In this document: positions 16,901 to 24,973 of the stretch, piece after piece
Numbering within the stretch: position 1 is the first letter of the stretch
Layout of the letters: every line of letters begins with the position of its first letter
Source of the DNA: Uliginosibacterium sp.
Lineage (GTDB): Bacteria > Pseudomonadota > Gammaproteobacteria > Burkholderiales > Rhodocyclaceae
Direction: 5' to 3'
DNA length: 64,000 nucleotides
Assembly (NCBI GenBank): GCA_016718265.1
Contig: JADKDZ010000029.1
Coordinates: forward strand, 186,001 to 250,000
Made by a program: the position numbers and the translations under genes
Notes under the pieces: model-generated
What the model was told of the DNA's origin: nothing
The model's input: only the letters and a program-made list of their open reading frames with translations
Databases searched by the model: none

Positions 16901-18892
16901 CCAGGCGCGCGAGGCGATTGCGGAGGAAGGCCAGCCCGGTCTCGCCCCGGCCCAGAATGTGGCACTGGCGCATGTACTCGCTGGCGAGGTTCTCGTTGGT
17001 CTCATCCAGACAGGCTGCGATGCGGTACAGCGCCAGGCAGTCTTCCTTGTCACCCGCCTGCCAGGCAAGGTCCCCCAGCCCGCTCCAGGCGGCCGGGTTG
17101 AGGGCCGCGAGGCGCAGTGCGCGCTGCACGATGGCGCGTGCGTCGGCCTGGTTGCGCCCGTCTTCGGCGAGCAGCGCGGCATAGCGCACCAGCGCCTGCG
17201 GGGGCGGGCAAGCCGCCCGGGCAAGCTCGGCCAGGTATTCCAGATGCTGTGGGCGGCCACCGATCACCGACAGCGAGCTGGCCTTGGACAGCTGCAGGTT
17301 CAGGTCGTCCGGGTAACGCGCGAGCAGCGTCTCGGTCGCCGCGAGGATGGCGTTTTCGTCGCCGTCATACATCGCAATGGCCCGGGCCCCCAGCAGACTG
17401 AGTCGGTGGGTGGCGTCGAGACCGCGAAGCAGATCGAGCGCTTGCAAGGCATCGTCGCGCGCATGCCGGGCGAGTGCGGCGGTGAGCGCGTGGTAGTGAT
17501 CCCACAGGTCTGCTTCCGGCAGGTCGATGCCGTCGAGCCGTGCGCGCTCGGCCAGCGGAACGATCACCATGGCGCGGGGGCCGCTGGCCTGATGGCTTTC
17601 GAACAAGGCCATGGCATCGAACTCGGCATGCGTGGGTTGAAAGGGATCACGAATCAGCAGTGATCCGCGCAGCAAGTCATAGCCAATGACGGCCTGCAGG
17701 TGCCCGGAGCCAGCGCTGACCGTCGCCAGCGTGAATGGGATGCCGGCGTCCAGCAGTGCCTGGGCGCTGAGCCAATCGAGACGGAACTCCCGGGCGTAGA
17801 GGCCGTTCTCGCTTGCCCACCGCCGTTCGGAATAGTCGGTGGTGCCGTCGTAACAGATCTCCTCGGCAATATCGAGATGATTGGCGGGCAAGCCGAAATA
17901 GTGGCATAGGGCGCTCAGGGTCGCCGGTGCACAGGTTTTCCAGTGCTGGCGCACAAAGCCGACCGGGAGTACGACATGGCGTTGCGATGTGGCGCCGTCA
18001 TCGATGCGCTGGAGGATGTTCTGGTAAAAGCCGGGGCCGATGACCTGCGCTGCCTCGGCACGGGCCTCTGCGAGATTGCCTTCGCCCATGGCCAGATCGC
18101 AGCGTCGTGCCGCAAGCCAGGAGCACATCCATTTGTTCGGCCTGGGCAGCAGGGTTTCGATGCGTGCCAGGCTGTGCCGTGCCGCCGCATAGTCCTGGCC
18201 GTCGTATTGCAGCTCGAACAACTGGTAACCCAGGCCCCAGCTTTCCGAATGTGCAAAGGCCGTGGCGAAGAAATTCATCGCTTCCGCGGTTTGGCCGGCC
18301 AGCACCATCAGCTGTCCTTTCTGCTGGAGCGCCGAGCGATAGGCCGGATGGATGCGCAAGGCCTGGTCGACGGCTGCCATCGCGTCGTCATAGCGATCCA
18401 TGCGTTCGCAGCAGTACGACCATTCAACCCATAGCCAGGGCAGGTCTGACGCCAGTGCCAGGACTTCGCTGCGGAGTCGCGAACAGCTCTCAAAGTCGCG
18501 TAGCAGGCAAAACACATACGCTTGCAGAGAAAGGAACTCAGCGCGCGCTCGGCGGCCGAGCAGTCGTGCAGCCGGTTGGCCGCGCACAGGCGCCAGGCTT
18601 CGTAGGGCCCATGTCGGCCAAGGCGCTGGCGGACAAAGGCCGTGGCAACCGCGGGGTCCCGTGGGTAACGCCGGGCTGCTCTCAGGATGAGCGCATCGCC
18701 TTGGCGATCGGACCCCAGGTGACTGAGCGCTCGTGCCGCAAGGAGGGCGCCGCGCGGGCCGCCTTGGGCAATGAGTGGATCGATATGCGGATGGGCCTGG
18801 AGAAACAGGCCTGCGTCGAGGCAGGCTTCGATCTCGTCGAGGACGGCCGGTGTCAGCGTGGGAACGCCATCAGGGTCGGAGAATTTACGCAT
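13947..18892 (-). pseudogene. Giant TPR protein with C39-like peptidase domain, broken by a frameshift
   Basis: The 5' part starts at ATG 18892 (MRKFSDPDGVPTLTPAVLDE) and runs in one frame to about 18549; the rest continues in a different frame to 13947. The two halves join smoothly if one GC of the tract at 18541-18548 is removed (reading ...AAERAEFLSLQAY...). The intact protein would have about 1,645 residues: N-terminal TPRs, a C39-type papain-like domain (KTCAPATLSAL with candidate Cys, GHLQAVIGYD with candidate His, IRDPFQP), then about 1,200 residues of TPRs to the C-terminus. It is preceded by the remains of an ECF sigma gene. Whether the shift is real, phase-variable or a sequencing error cannot be told here. 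Confidence 0.8.
18541..18548. repeat. (GC)4 tract at the frameshift point
   Basis: The dinucleotide GC is repeated four times exactly where the two reading frames of the TPR/C39 gene meet. Three units would restore a single open frame. Short dinucleotide runs are prone to slippage both in cells and in sequencing. Confidence 0.75.
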
Positions 18893-19039
18893 TGCCACAT
18901 TTCTATCCGGCTGCTCCACGCGCGATCCACCATGCTGTGTGGCCGAGCAGACAGGGCGTGCCACTGCGGTGATGCGATCCGATCTTCTGGATCGCGCCGC
19001 TTCACGCTGATCAAGACGTTGGCATTCCTCGACGCGTGC

Positions 19040-19461
19040 TCAGTCCTCCGGGCCGAGCAGGTATTCGCGCACCAGGGTTCGGGCACGGTGCAGCCGGCTT
19101 TTGATGGCACCGGCCGGCTCGTTCAGGCGCTCGGCGATCTCGGCAATGGTCAGTTCCTCGAAATCACGCAAGAGCACGACGTTCAGGTAATGCGCAGGCA
19201 GGGACTCCAGGGCGTTGACCAGGTCAATCCGCAAGCCGTGGTCGGTGCGTGCCGCGGGCCGTCTTCGGGATCGTGGCGGCGGAGACGGGCCAGGGTGACA
19301 GCCAGCCGGAAAAAGCAATCGCGGCCCTGGGCGGTCACTTGGCGGCGCGGCAGGGACTGGGGTTTGTAGCGAGCGTCGCATCGGCCGCCGGCGAGCGCGC
19401 GATGGCGGGGATCGCCGGCTGTGCGGCGCCACAGCGCGGTGCGGTCGATCCCGGCGGCCAT
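19040..19461 (-). pseudogene. Decayed ECF sigma factor gene
   Basis: The 3' part encodes a good sigma-70 region 4: LVNALESLPAHYLNVVLLRD, then LTIAEIAERLNEPAGAIKSR and a basic end. Upstream in that frame the sequence is Arg/Pro-rich and not region 2. A neighbouring frame starts with ATG at 19461, coupled to the DUF2892 stop (MAAGIDRTALWRRTAGD), and must shift near 19250 to reach region 4. Even then no convincing region 2 is seen. I read this as a sigma gene that lost its N-terminal half by frameshift and deletion. In its intact form it could have driven the TPR/C39 gene that follows. Confidence 0.5.
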
Positions 19462-19464
19462 TGT

Positions 19465-19674
19465 TCAGCGCCCCGCCTTGAGTTTGCGCCCGGCCAGCGC
19501 GCACATCGGGCAGAAACCGGCCAGGCCGGTCAGCGCGAGTACCGCGCCGGTCAAACCGGCGGTGACGGCGATGCCCGACACGCCCCAGCTCATGGTCGCG
19601 AAAACCAGCCCAGCGACGCCAGCGGCGATGCGCACGAGACGCTCCCAGGCGGGAACATTCTTGGTGTAGAACAT
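19465..19674 (-). CDS. DUF2892 small inner-membrane protein
   Basis: A 69-residue protein, MFYTKNVPAWERLVRIAAGV, with two hydrophobic helices and a CPMC motif before the basic C-terminus (CALAGRKLKAGR). This is the YgaP-membrane-domain family (DUF2892), often linked to sulfur or rhodanese chemistry. An AAGGAG ribosome site lies seven bases before the ATG. The stop is coupled to the start of the broken sigma gene. Confidence 0.85.
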   Translation of the reverse strand: MFYTKNVPAWERLVRIAAGVAGLVFATMSWGVSGIAVTAGLTGAVLALTGLAGFCPMCALAGRKLKAGR

Positions 19675-19967
19675 GATGAACTCCTTGGATGATGCGGATG
19701 GCCCTCAGCGACTAAGAGGGGTTCAGGACGCCAAACGGTTCGCAAGGCGGTGAATTCTCCTGGATGCCGCGCCGCTGGGGGCGCCAGCTGCGGTCCCTGC
19801 GACCGTCCATTTGGGCAAGCGCGGCGCGGATACACTTGTTTTCTCAGGCGTCATGCGGGCTCGGGTGTCAAGCCACGGTGAGCGGGGCGGGGGTGCGGTT
19901 GCGGGAAAGACTGGGTCCCTATAATGGGCAATCATCTGTGCCACGCCATGTTGCCGGGAGTCTGATC

Positions 19968-21623
19968 GTGCCAACCCCCCCTTTTTCTGCACTGCTAAGC
20001 AAGTTCCGTGTGGGGCAGAAGATCGCGCTGATCGAGGGGGTCGTGGCGGTGGTATTGGCCGGCGTGCTGCTCGTATCGGCCCTGTCATTTACCGAGTTGC
20101 GACAAACCCTGGATACGGTGCGCGAGCATGGTTTGCCGGACGCGATCGTCGCCAAGGACATGCAGATGCAGGTGGTGCAGATCCAGCAGTGGCTGACCGA
20201 TATCTCGGCCACCCGTGGCCAGGACGGGATGGACGATGGCTTCAAGGAGGCGGCCAAGGCCCATGCGTTGTTCATGGCCGATCTGGATCAGCTGCGTGCC
20301 GCCTATGCGCGAGAGCAGAATGAAGCGGGGCTGGCGAGCATCGAGCAGATCAGGACGAGAATGACATCGTGGTACGCGACAGGTCAGAAGATGGCGCAAG
20401 CCTACGTGGCGGAGGGGCCAGCCGGTGGCAACCCGATCATGGGCGAATTTGACAAGGTGTCGACCGACCTGCAACAAGCGCTTGAGCCGGTGGTGGCGGC
20501 GCAGGTGAACGCGGCGCGTGTGGGGATTGACCATGCGGTGGGCGAGGCGCGCGGAACGGCGTTCTACACGGTGGCGGGCATCGCCATTTCGCTGGTGGTC
20601 TTGCTGGTTGGCGGCATTTTGCTCGCGCATGGCATTGTCCGTCCGCTGGACCGGTTGAGCAAAACCATGGCGGATCTCGTGGAGCGGCAAGACTTTTCCG
20701 TTCAGGTCGCGGTGGTGGGACGCGACGAAATTGCCTCGGTGGCGCAGAGCTTCAACACCCTGATCGCGGCGCTGCGCGACATGCTGCGCGAGTTGGCGAG
20801 CCAGATGCAGCGGATCGATGCAACAGCGCAAGCCTTGAATGGGCACTCTGCCCTGTCCGCGCGCAGCTCCGCAACGGCCAGCGATTCGGCTACGCAGATG
20901 GCGGCAGCGGTCGAAGAGATGTCTGTCGGGCTGGACCATATGCGCGACCACGCGCAGACGGCGATCGCGGTGGTAGAGCGCGCGACCGCGCATTCGGGCG
21001 AAGGGGGCAAGGTTTTGCATGAGGCCGTGGAAGATCTGTCGCGGATCTCGGGCGAGGTGCGCGAGGTGGCCGAGCAAGTCGTCGGCCTGGGCGAGCAGAC
21101 GCAGCAGATATCGGGCATCGTGGCGATGATTCGCGAGGTCGCCGATCAGACCAATCTGCTGGCGCTCAACGCCGCCATCGAGGCCGCTCGTGCCGGAGAG
21201 CAGGGACGCGGGTTCGCAGTGGTGGCTGACGAAGTGCGCAAGCTGGCCGAGCGCACCGCAAAAGCAACCCAGGACATCGCGGCGATGATCGCGCGCATCA
21301 AGCACAGCGTGGAAGTGGCCGGCGAGACAATGAAGGTGGCATTGGGCGATGCAGATGCAGGCTCGAATCTGGGTGCGCAGGCCAGCGTGGCCATCGAGCA
21401 GATCCAGACGGCGGTTGGCGAGGCGAGTACTGCATTCCACGAGATTGCACATGGCATTGCCGAGCAGTCGACGGCCGGGCAAGCCATGGCGGTCAACGTG
21501 ACACAGGTGGCCCAGTCGGCCGATGACAGCAAGACGGTGGTGGATCAGGTTGCCCAGGCGGCACAAACGCTTGAGCAGCTCTCTGGCGCGATCCGTACGC
21601 AGATCGAACGCTTCAAGGTATAG
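19968..21623 (+). CDS. Methyl-accepting chemotaxis protein
   Basis: A 551-residue transducer. An N-terminal membrane helix (about 17-40), a periplasmic four-helix-bundle-like sensor domain (about 41-200), a second membrane helix (about 203-223), a HAMP linker (RPLDRLSKTMADLV onward), then the signalling domain with its highly conserved hairpin tip (IREVADQTNLLALNAAIEAA). The start is the GTG at 19968 with GGGAG seven bases upstream; the frame is open to 19764 but lacks a good start. The ligand is not predictable. No che genes are nearby. Confidence 0.9.
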   Translation: MPTPPFSALLSKFRVGQKIALIEGVVAVVLAGVLLVSALSFTELRQTLDTVREHGLPDAIVAKDMQMQVVQIQQWLTDISATRGQDGMDDGFKEAAKAHALFMADLDQLRAAYAREQNEAGLASIEQIRTRMTSWYATGQKMAQAYVAEGPAGGNPIMGEFDKVSTDLQQALEPVVAAQVNAARVGIDHAVGEARGTAFYTVAGIAISLVVLLVGGILLAHGIVRPLDRLSKTMADLVERQDFSVQVAVVGRDEIASVAQSFNTLIAALRDMLRELASQMQRIDATAQALNGHSALSARSSATASDSATQMAAAVEEMSVGLDHMRDHAQTAIAVVERATAHSGEGGKVLHEAVEDLSRISGEVREVAEQVVGLGEQTQQISGIVAMIREVADQTNLLALNAAIEAARAGEQGRGFAVVADEVRKLAERTAKATQDIAAMIARIKHSVEVAGETMKVALGDADAGSNLGAQASVAIEQIQTAVGEASTAFHEIAHGIAEQSTAGQAMAVNVTQVAQSADDSKTVVDQVAQAAQTLEQLSGAIRTQIERFKV

Positions 21624-21631
21624 CGCGGGGT

Positions 21632-21683
21632 GCCTGCAGGGCATGCCTGGAGAGGCGCATGGGTATTGGCTCTCCGGGCAGGC
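21632..21683. repeat. Short hairpin element with CTGGAGAG core
   Basis: GCCTGC...GCAGGC-type arms enclose CCTGGAGAGGCGCATGGGTA. Similar small hairpins occur at 26517-26559 and 62577-62615. It lies nine bases after the chemoreceptor stop. Confidence 0.5.
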
Positions 21684-21755
21684 GCTGAACGGCCATCCAC
21701 GCCTGCAAAGGCGCGGTAAATTGCGGCGTTCTCGTTTTAGGCGACGTCCATTCCC

Positions 21756-22457
21756 ATGCCCGACTTTATTCAAGCCCCTGATGCCATTGCCGCGGTGGAA
21801 GCCTGCCTGGCGGACGCAGTGCTCACCGACGCGGAGCGCCGGGAGCTGACCGCAACGCTGCGCGAGGCGCGGCCGCTGGAGGAGACGCTGCGACGCGTGC
21901 GGAACCGGGCATTCGAAATCGCCCGTGCGCACATGGCGCAAGGCTATGCCGGGTTGCAGGTGGTGACCTGGCTGGAGGGGCTGATGCGCGCCATCGACGG
22001 TGCCCGTCCGGTCACGGCGGCCACGCCCGGGCTGGCGCATTTCTCGCCCGGCGACGCCTGCCTGCAGGCGATCAACCAGCAGCTGCGCAGCGCGCGTCAT
22101 TCCATCGACATCTGCGTGTTCACGATTTCGGACGATCGCATTGCGAGCGAGATCCTGGCTGCCCACCAGCGCAAGCTCGCGGTGCGCGTCATTACCGACA
22201 ACGAGAAGGAACTCGACCCGGGCAGCGATATCGCCCGTTTTCGCGCCGAGGGGATTGCCGTGCGCGTCGACCGCAGCAGCGCCCATATGCATCACAAGTT
22301 CGCGCTGTTTGATGGGCAGGTCCTGATCAATGGCAGTTACAACTGGACGCGCAGCGCAGCCCAATGGAATGAGGAGAACCTGATCGTTCACCGTGAGCCA
22401 GCCCTGGTGCAGCAGTTCTACGCGGTGTTTGGCGCGTTGTGGGCGCAGCTTGGCTAG
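21756..22457 (+). CDS. Phospholipase D-like nuclease, single HKD domain
   Basis: A 233-residue protein. Residues 1-85 are helical without known motif. A PLD domain follows, with SIDICVFTISDDRIA and the HKD motif as HHKFALFDGQVLINGSYNWT (His, Lys, Asp spaced as HxKxxxxD). One HKD motif per chain suggests a homodimeric enzyme of the Nuc/mitoPLD type, acting on DNA or phospholipid. No signal peptide, so it is probably cytoplasmic. It stands alone between the chemoreceptor and the toxin-antitoxin pair. Confidence 0.85.
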   Translation: MPDFIQAPDAIAAVEACLADAVLTDAERRELTATLREARPLEETLRRVRNRAFEIARAHMAQGYAGLQVVTWLEGLMRAIDGARPVTAATPGLAHFSPGDACLQAINQQLRSARHSIDICVFTISDDRIASEILAAHQRKLAVRVITDNEKELDPGSDIARFRAEGIAVRVDRSSAHMHHKFALFDGQVLINGSYNWTRSAAQWNEENLIVHREPALVQQFYAVFGALWAQLG

Positions 22458-22547
22458 CAATTCTTCCGTCCGCGCGACGTACTAGTGAGTGGGCTTGATT
22501 TATCCAGTTAGCTAGACCAGACTAAGGTGGCTAAAAGGAGCCTGACC

Positions 22548-22796
22548 ATGCCAACCATCAACATGCTCGAAGCCAAGACTTCGCTCTCGCGTCTAGTCGA
22601 GTCCATCGAGCAAGGCCACGAGCGCGAAATCATTCTTGCCCGCAATGGCCGTCCGGCCGCCCGCCTGGTGGCACTCGACAGTCGCCCCGCCGGGATCCGC
22701 ATCGGCGTCGCCAAAGGCGCGTTCGATGTGCCCGACGACATTGACGCGCACAACGCTGACGTGGCTCGGCTCTTCCTTGGCGAGGCTGTGTCATGA
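22548..22796 (+). CDS. Type II antitoxin, Phd/YefM family
   Basis: An 82-residue protein beginning MPTINMLEAKTSLSRLVESI, the Phd/YefM-type DNA-binding N-terminus, followed by EREIILARNGRPAARLV and an acidic tail that would wrap the toxin. A strong AAGGAG site lies eight bases before the ATG at 22548; the frame extends seven codons further but without such a site. It should repress its own operon. The stop overlaps the toxin start by four bases. Confidence 0.9.
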   Translation: MPTINMLEAKTSLSRLVESIEQGHEREIILARNGRPAARLVALDSRPAGIRIGVAKGAFDVPDDIDAHNADVARLFLGEAVS

Positions 22797-23179
22797 ACAT
22801 CCTGCTTGATACCCATGTCGCGCTGTGGGCCATTACCGACAGCGCTCGCCTCTCCCTCCGTGCCCGCGAACTGATCCAGACGCCCGGTAACACCCTGTGG
22901 ATCAGTGTTGCCAGCCTGTGGGAGATCACCATCAAGCACGCGTTGGGCCGGGGTGACATGCCCGTTTCCGGCAAGAACGCGCTCGACTACTTTGAGCAAT
23001 CCGGCTACCGGGTACTGAGTGTAGAGCCCGCACATGTGCTGGCGGTGGCCGACCTGCCGCCACACCATCAAGACCCCTTTGACCGCCTCCTCGTCGCCCA
23101 GGCACTCAGCGAACCGATGCGCCTGATGACGCACGACCAGCAGATCCTGCGTTACAGCGATACCGTTATTGGAGTGTGA
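22793..23179 (+). CDS. Type II toxin, VapC-like PIN-domain RNase
   Basis: A 128-residue PIN-domain protein. The acidic active-site residues are visible in LLDTHVALWA (Asp6), SLWEITIKH (Glu) and HQDPFDRLLVAQA (two Asp). PIN toxins of this family cleave RNA when freed from the antitoxin. The start codon lies inside the antitoxin stop, the usual coupling for such pairs. Confidence 0.9.
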   Translation: MNILLDTHVALWAITDSARLSLRARELIQTPGNTLWISVASLWEITIKHALGRGDMPVSGKNALDYFEQSGYRVLSVEPAHVLAVADLPPHHQDPFDRLLVAQALSEPMRLMTHDQQILRYSDTVIGV

Positions 23180-23667
23180 CGATCATCCGTCCTGATCTTG
23201 CCGGCGTCGTGTGGCGGGTGAGGCTTGGTGAGTGTGGGCCGCCTGAATAGGGCGTCGACGAATGCGGCCGGGGGGGTTGCCGAGTCCCGGATCTCTCCTT
23301 TCAGCCCGTGTTCAGGCTACTTGCTGTCAGTGTCGATTGCAGTATTGCAATTGGCCCATCGTGTTCTGCTTGCTTCCGTAGTTGTTCAATTTTTGCTTCG
23401 AGTAACCCAAGTCTTGTGCTCCCAAAAACGGCGAGACCGAACGCTCTTCCGAAGCAGACTTAAAAAGCAAACACGTCCTTGGCTGTGTCAATGGCATAGG
23501 ATCACACGCTGCGCGCAAACAGCCAACCTCGAAATAGGCAACTGACAAGGCCGTAATCCGAATGCACAGATCGGAAGGCGAAGAGCGTTCCGACGCATGT
23601 GATCGCTCAATCGTCAGATAGCACCCACAACGATGGCAAGCGGCAGGCTCTGGTCACCATCTGCTGC
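23180..23667. other. 488-base gap with lower GC, no gene recognised
   Basis: The middle of the gap is visibly richer in A and T than its surroundings. Two overlapping open frames of 73-106 codons exist on opposite strands but have no ribosome site and no recognisable product. GAACGCTCTTC at 23439-23449 is repeated inverted as GAAGAGCGTTC at 23581-23591. It could be the remains of a mobile element or hold a small RNA. Confidence 0.5.
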
Positions 23668-24210
23668 TCAATGCCCGGCGAAATCGACCAGGGTGAACAA
23701 CTTGAGCCCCGAGTCTCGCAGCAGCTTCGATCCGCCCAGCTCGGGCAGGTCGACGATGGCTGCGCCTTCCACCACGGTCGCACCGAGGCGCTCCAGCAGC
23801 TTCTTGCCGGCCATCATGGTGCCGCCGGTGGCGATCAGGTCGTCGATCAGCACCACGCGGTCACCGGGCTTGCAGGCATCGGCGTGGAGTTCGACGGTGG
23901 CGCTGCCGTATTCGAGCTCGTATTCCTGCTCGATGGTGGTGAAGGGCAGCTTGCCCTTCTTGCGGATCGGGACGAAGCCGACGTTGAGCTCATAGGCGAG
24001 GATCGAGCCGATGATGAAGCCGCGGGCGTCGATGCCGGCGACGACGTCGATCTTCTCGTGCATGTAGCGCAGCACGAAGTGCTGGACGAGCACGCGCAGG
24101 CTCTCGGGGCACTGCAGCAGCGGGGTGATGTCGCGGAACTGGACGCCGGGGGCGGGCCAGTCGGGCACGGTGCGGATACGGTCGCGCAGGTAGTTCGGGT
24201 CGAGCAGCAT
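23668..24210 (-). CDS. apt: Adenine phosphoribosyltransferase
   Basis: A 180-residue enzyme of purine salvage that joins adenine to PRPP to give AMP. The N-terminus IRTVPDWPAPGVQFRDITPL and the PRPP loop VVLIDDLIATGGTM are family hallmarks, and KLPFTTIEQEYELEYG is the flexible loop that covers the site. The start ATG at 24210 gives the usual length. It is divergent from the UPF0114 gene. Confidence 0.95.
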   Translation of the reverse strand: MLLDPNYLRDRIRTVPDWPAPGVQFRDITPLLQCPESLRVLVQHFVLRYMHEKIDVVAGIDARGFIIGSILAYELNVGFVPIRKKGKLPFTTIEQEYELEYGSATVELHADACKPGDRVVLIDDLIATGGTMMAGKKLLERLGATVVEGAAIVDLPELGGSKLLRDSGLKLFTLVDFAGH

Positions 24211-24395
24211 GGGTCGTTTCCTGTGATGGGTGGGGGGATTCTACCGGCGCGCGGGGGGCCGAAGCATGGCTGCTATACTTTCCGCGCGTCGCACTTATCG
24301 CAGGTCAAACGCCTTTCAGGGCAGCCTTGCGCTGTCCCGGACGGGCCCGATCAGGCGGCCGCGCCCCAATAACTTTCGCTATCCAACAAGAGATC

Positions 24396-24962
24396 ATGAA
24401 CAAATCCGCTTCGCACTACCTTGAGGCCTTTCTCTTCGGCAGCCGCTGGCTGCAGGCGCCGCTCTACCTGGGGCTGGTATTTGCCCAGGGCGTGTATGTG
24501 TACAAGTTCCTCCACGAACTGTTTCATCTGGTCAGCCATGCGGTGTCGCTGAGCGAAGTCGACATCATGCTCATCGTGCTGGGCCTGATCGACGTGGTGA
24601 TGGTGGCCAACCTGCTGATCATGGTGACCGTGGGCGGCTACCAGACCTTTGTTTCTCGCCTGGATCTGGACGATCACCCGGACCAGCCCGAGTGGCTCTC
24701 GCACGTGAATGCCGGGGTGCTGAAGATCAAGCTCGCGACGGCCCTGATCGGGATCTCGTCGATCCACCTGCTCAAGGTGTTTATCGAGGTGGGCAACAAG
24801 ATGGCGGTGGCGACCGATCCCTTCACGCTGACCAAGCTGGAGCACGGCGTCATTTTCCAGGTCGGCATCCACCTGACGTTTGTGGCTTCGGCCTTGCTGA
24901 TGGCTTACACCGACAAGGTGATGAACAGCACGCTGGCCATGAGCAAGCAGCTCGACCACTGA
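24396..24962 (+). CDS. UPF0114 (YqhA-like) membrane protein
   Basis: A 188-residue protein with four hydrophobic helices and the family segments EAFLFGSRWLQAPLYLGL, VMVANLLIMVTVGGYQTFVS and IGISSIHLLKVF. The function of YqhA proteins is not known. The ATG at 24396 matches the family start (MNKSASHYLE). It lies 11 bases upstream of the fumarase gene and is probably cotranscribed with it. Confidence 0.88.
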   Translation: MNKSASHYLEAFLFGSRWLQAPLYLGLVFAQGVYVYKFLHELFHLVSHAVSLSEVDIMLIVLGLIDVVMVANLLIMVTVGGYQTFVSRLDLDDHPDQPEWLSHVNAGVLKIKLATALIGISSIHLLKVFIEVGNKMAVATDPFTLTKLEHGVIFQVGIHLTFVASALLMAYTDKVMNSTLAMSKQLDH

Positions 24963-24973
24963 GAGGGGATGTC

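Noticed and set aside
14397..17663. Plus-strand open frame of 1088 codons
   Set aside because: It lies antisense to the TPR/C39 gene, has Gln/Arg/Gly-rich composition typical of a shadow frame in GC-rich DNA, and shows no domain.
20085..22460. Minus-strand open frame of 791 codons
   Set aside because: It is antisense to the chemoreceptor and the PLD gene, both of which have clear motifs; its His/Arg-rich product resembles no protein.
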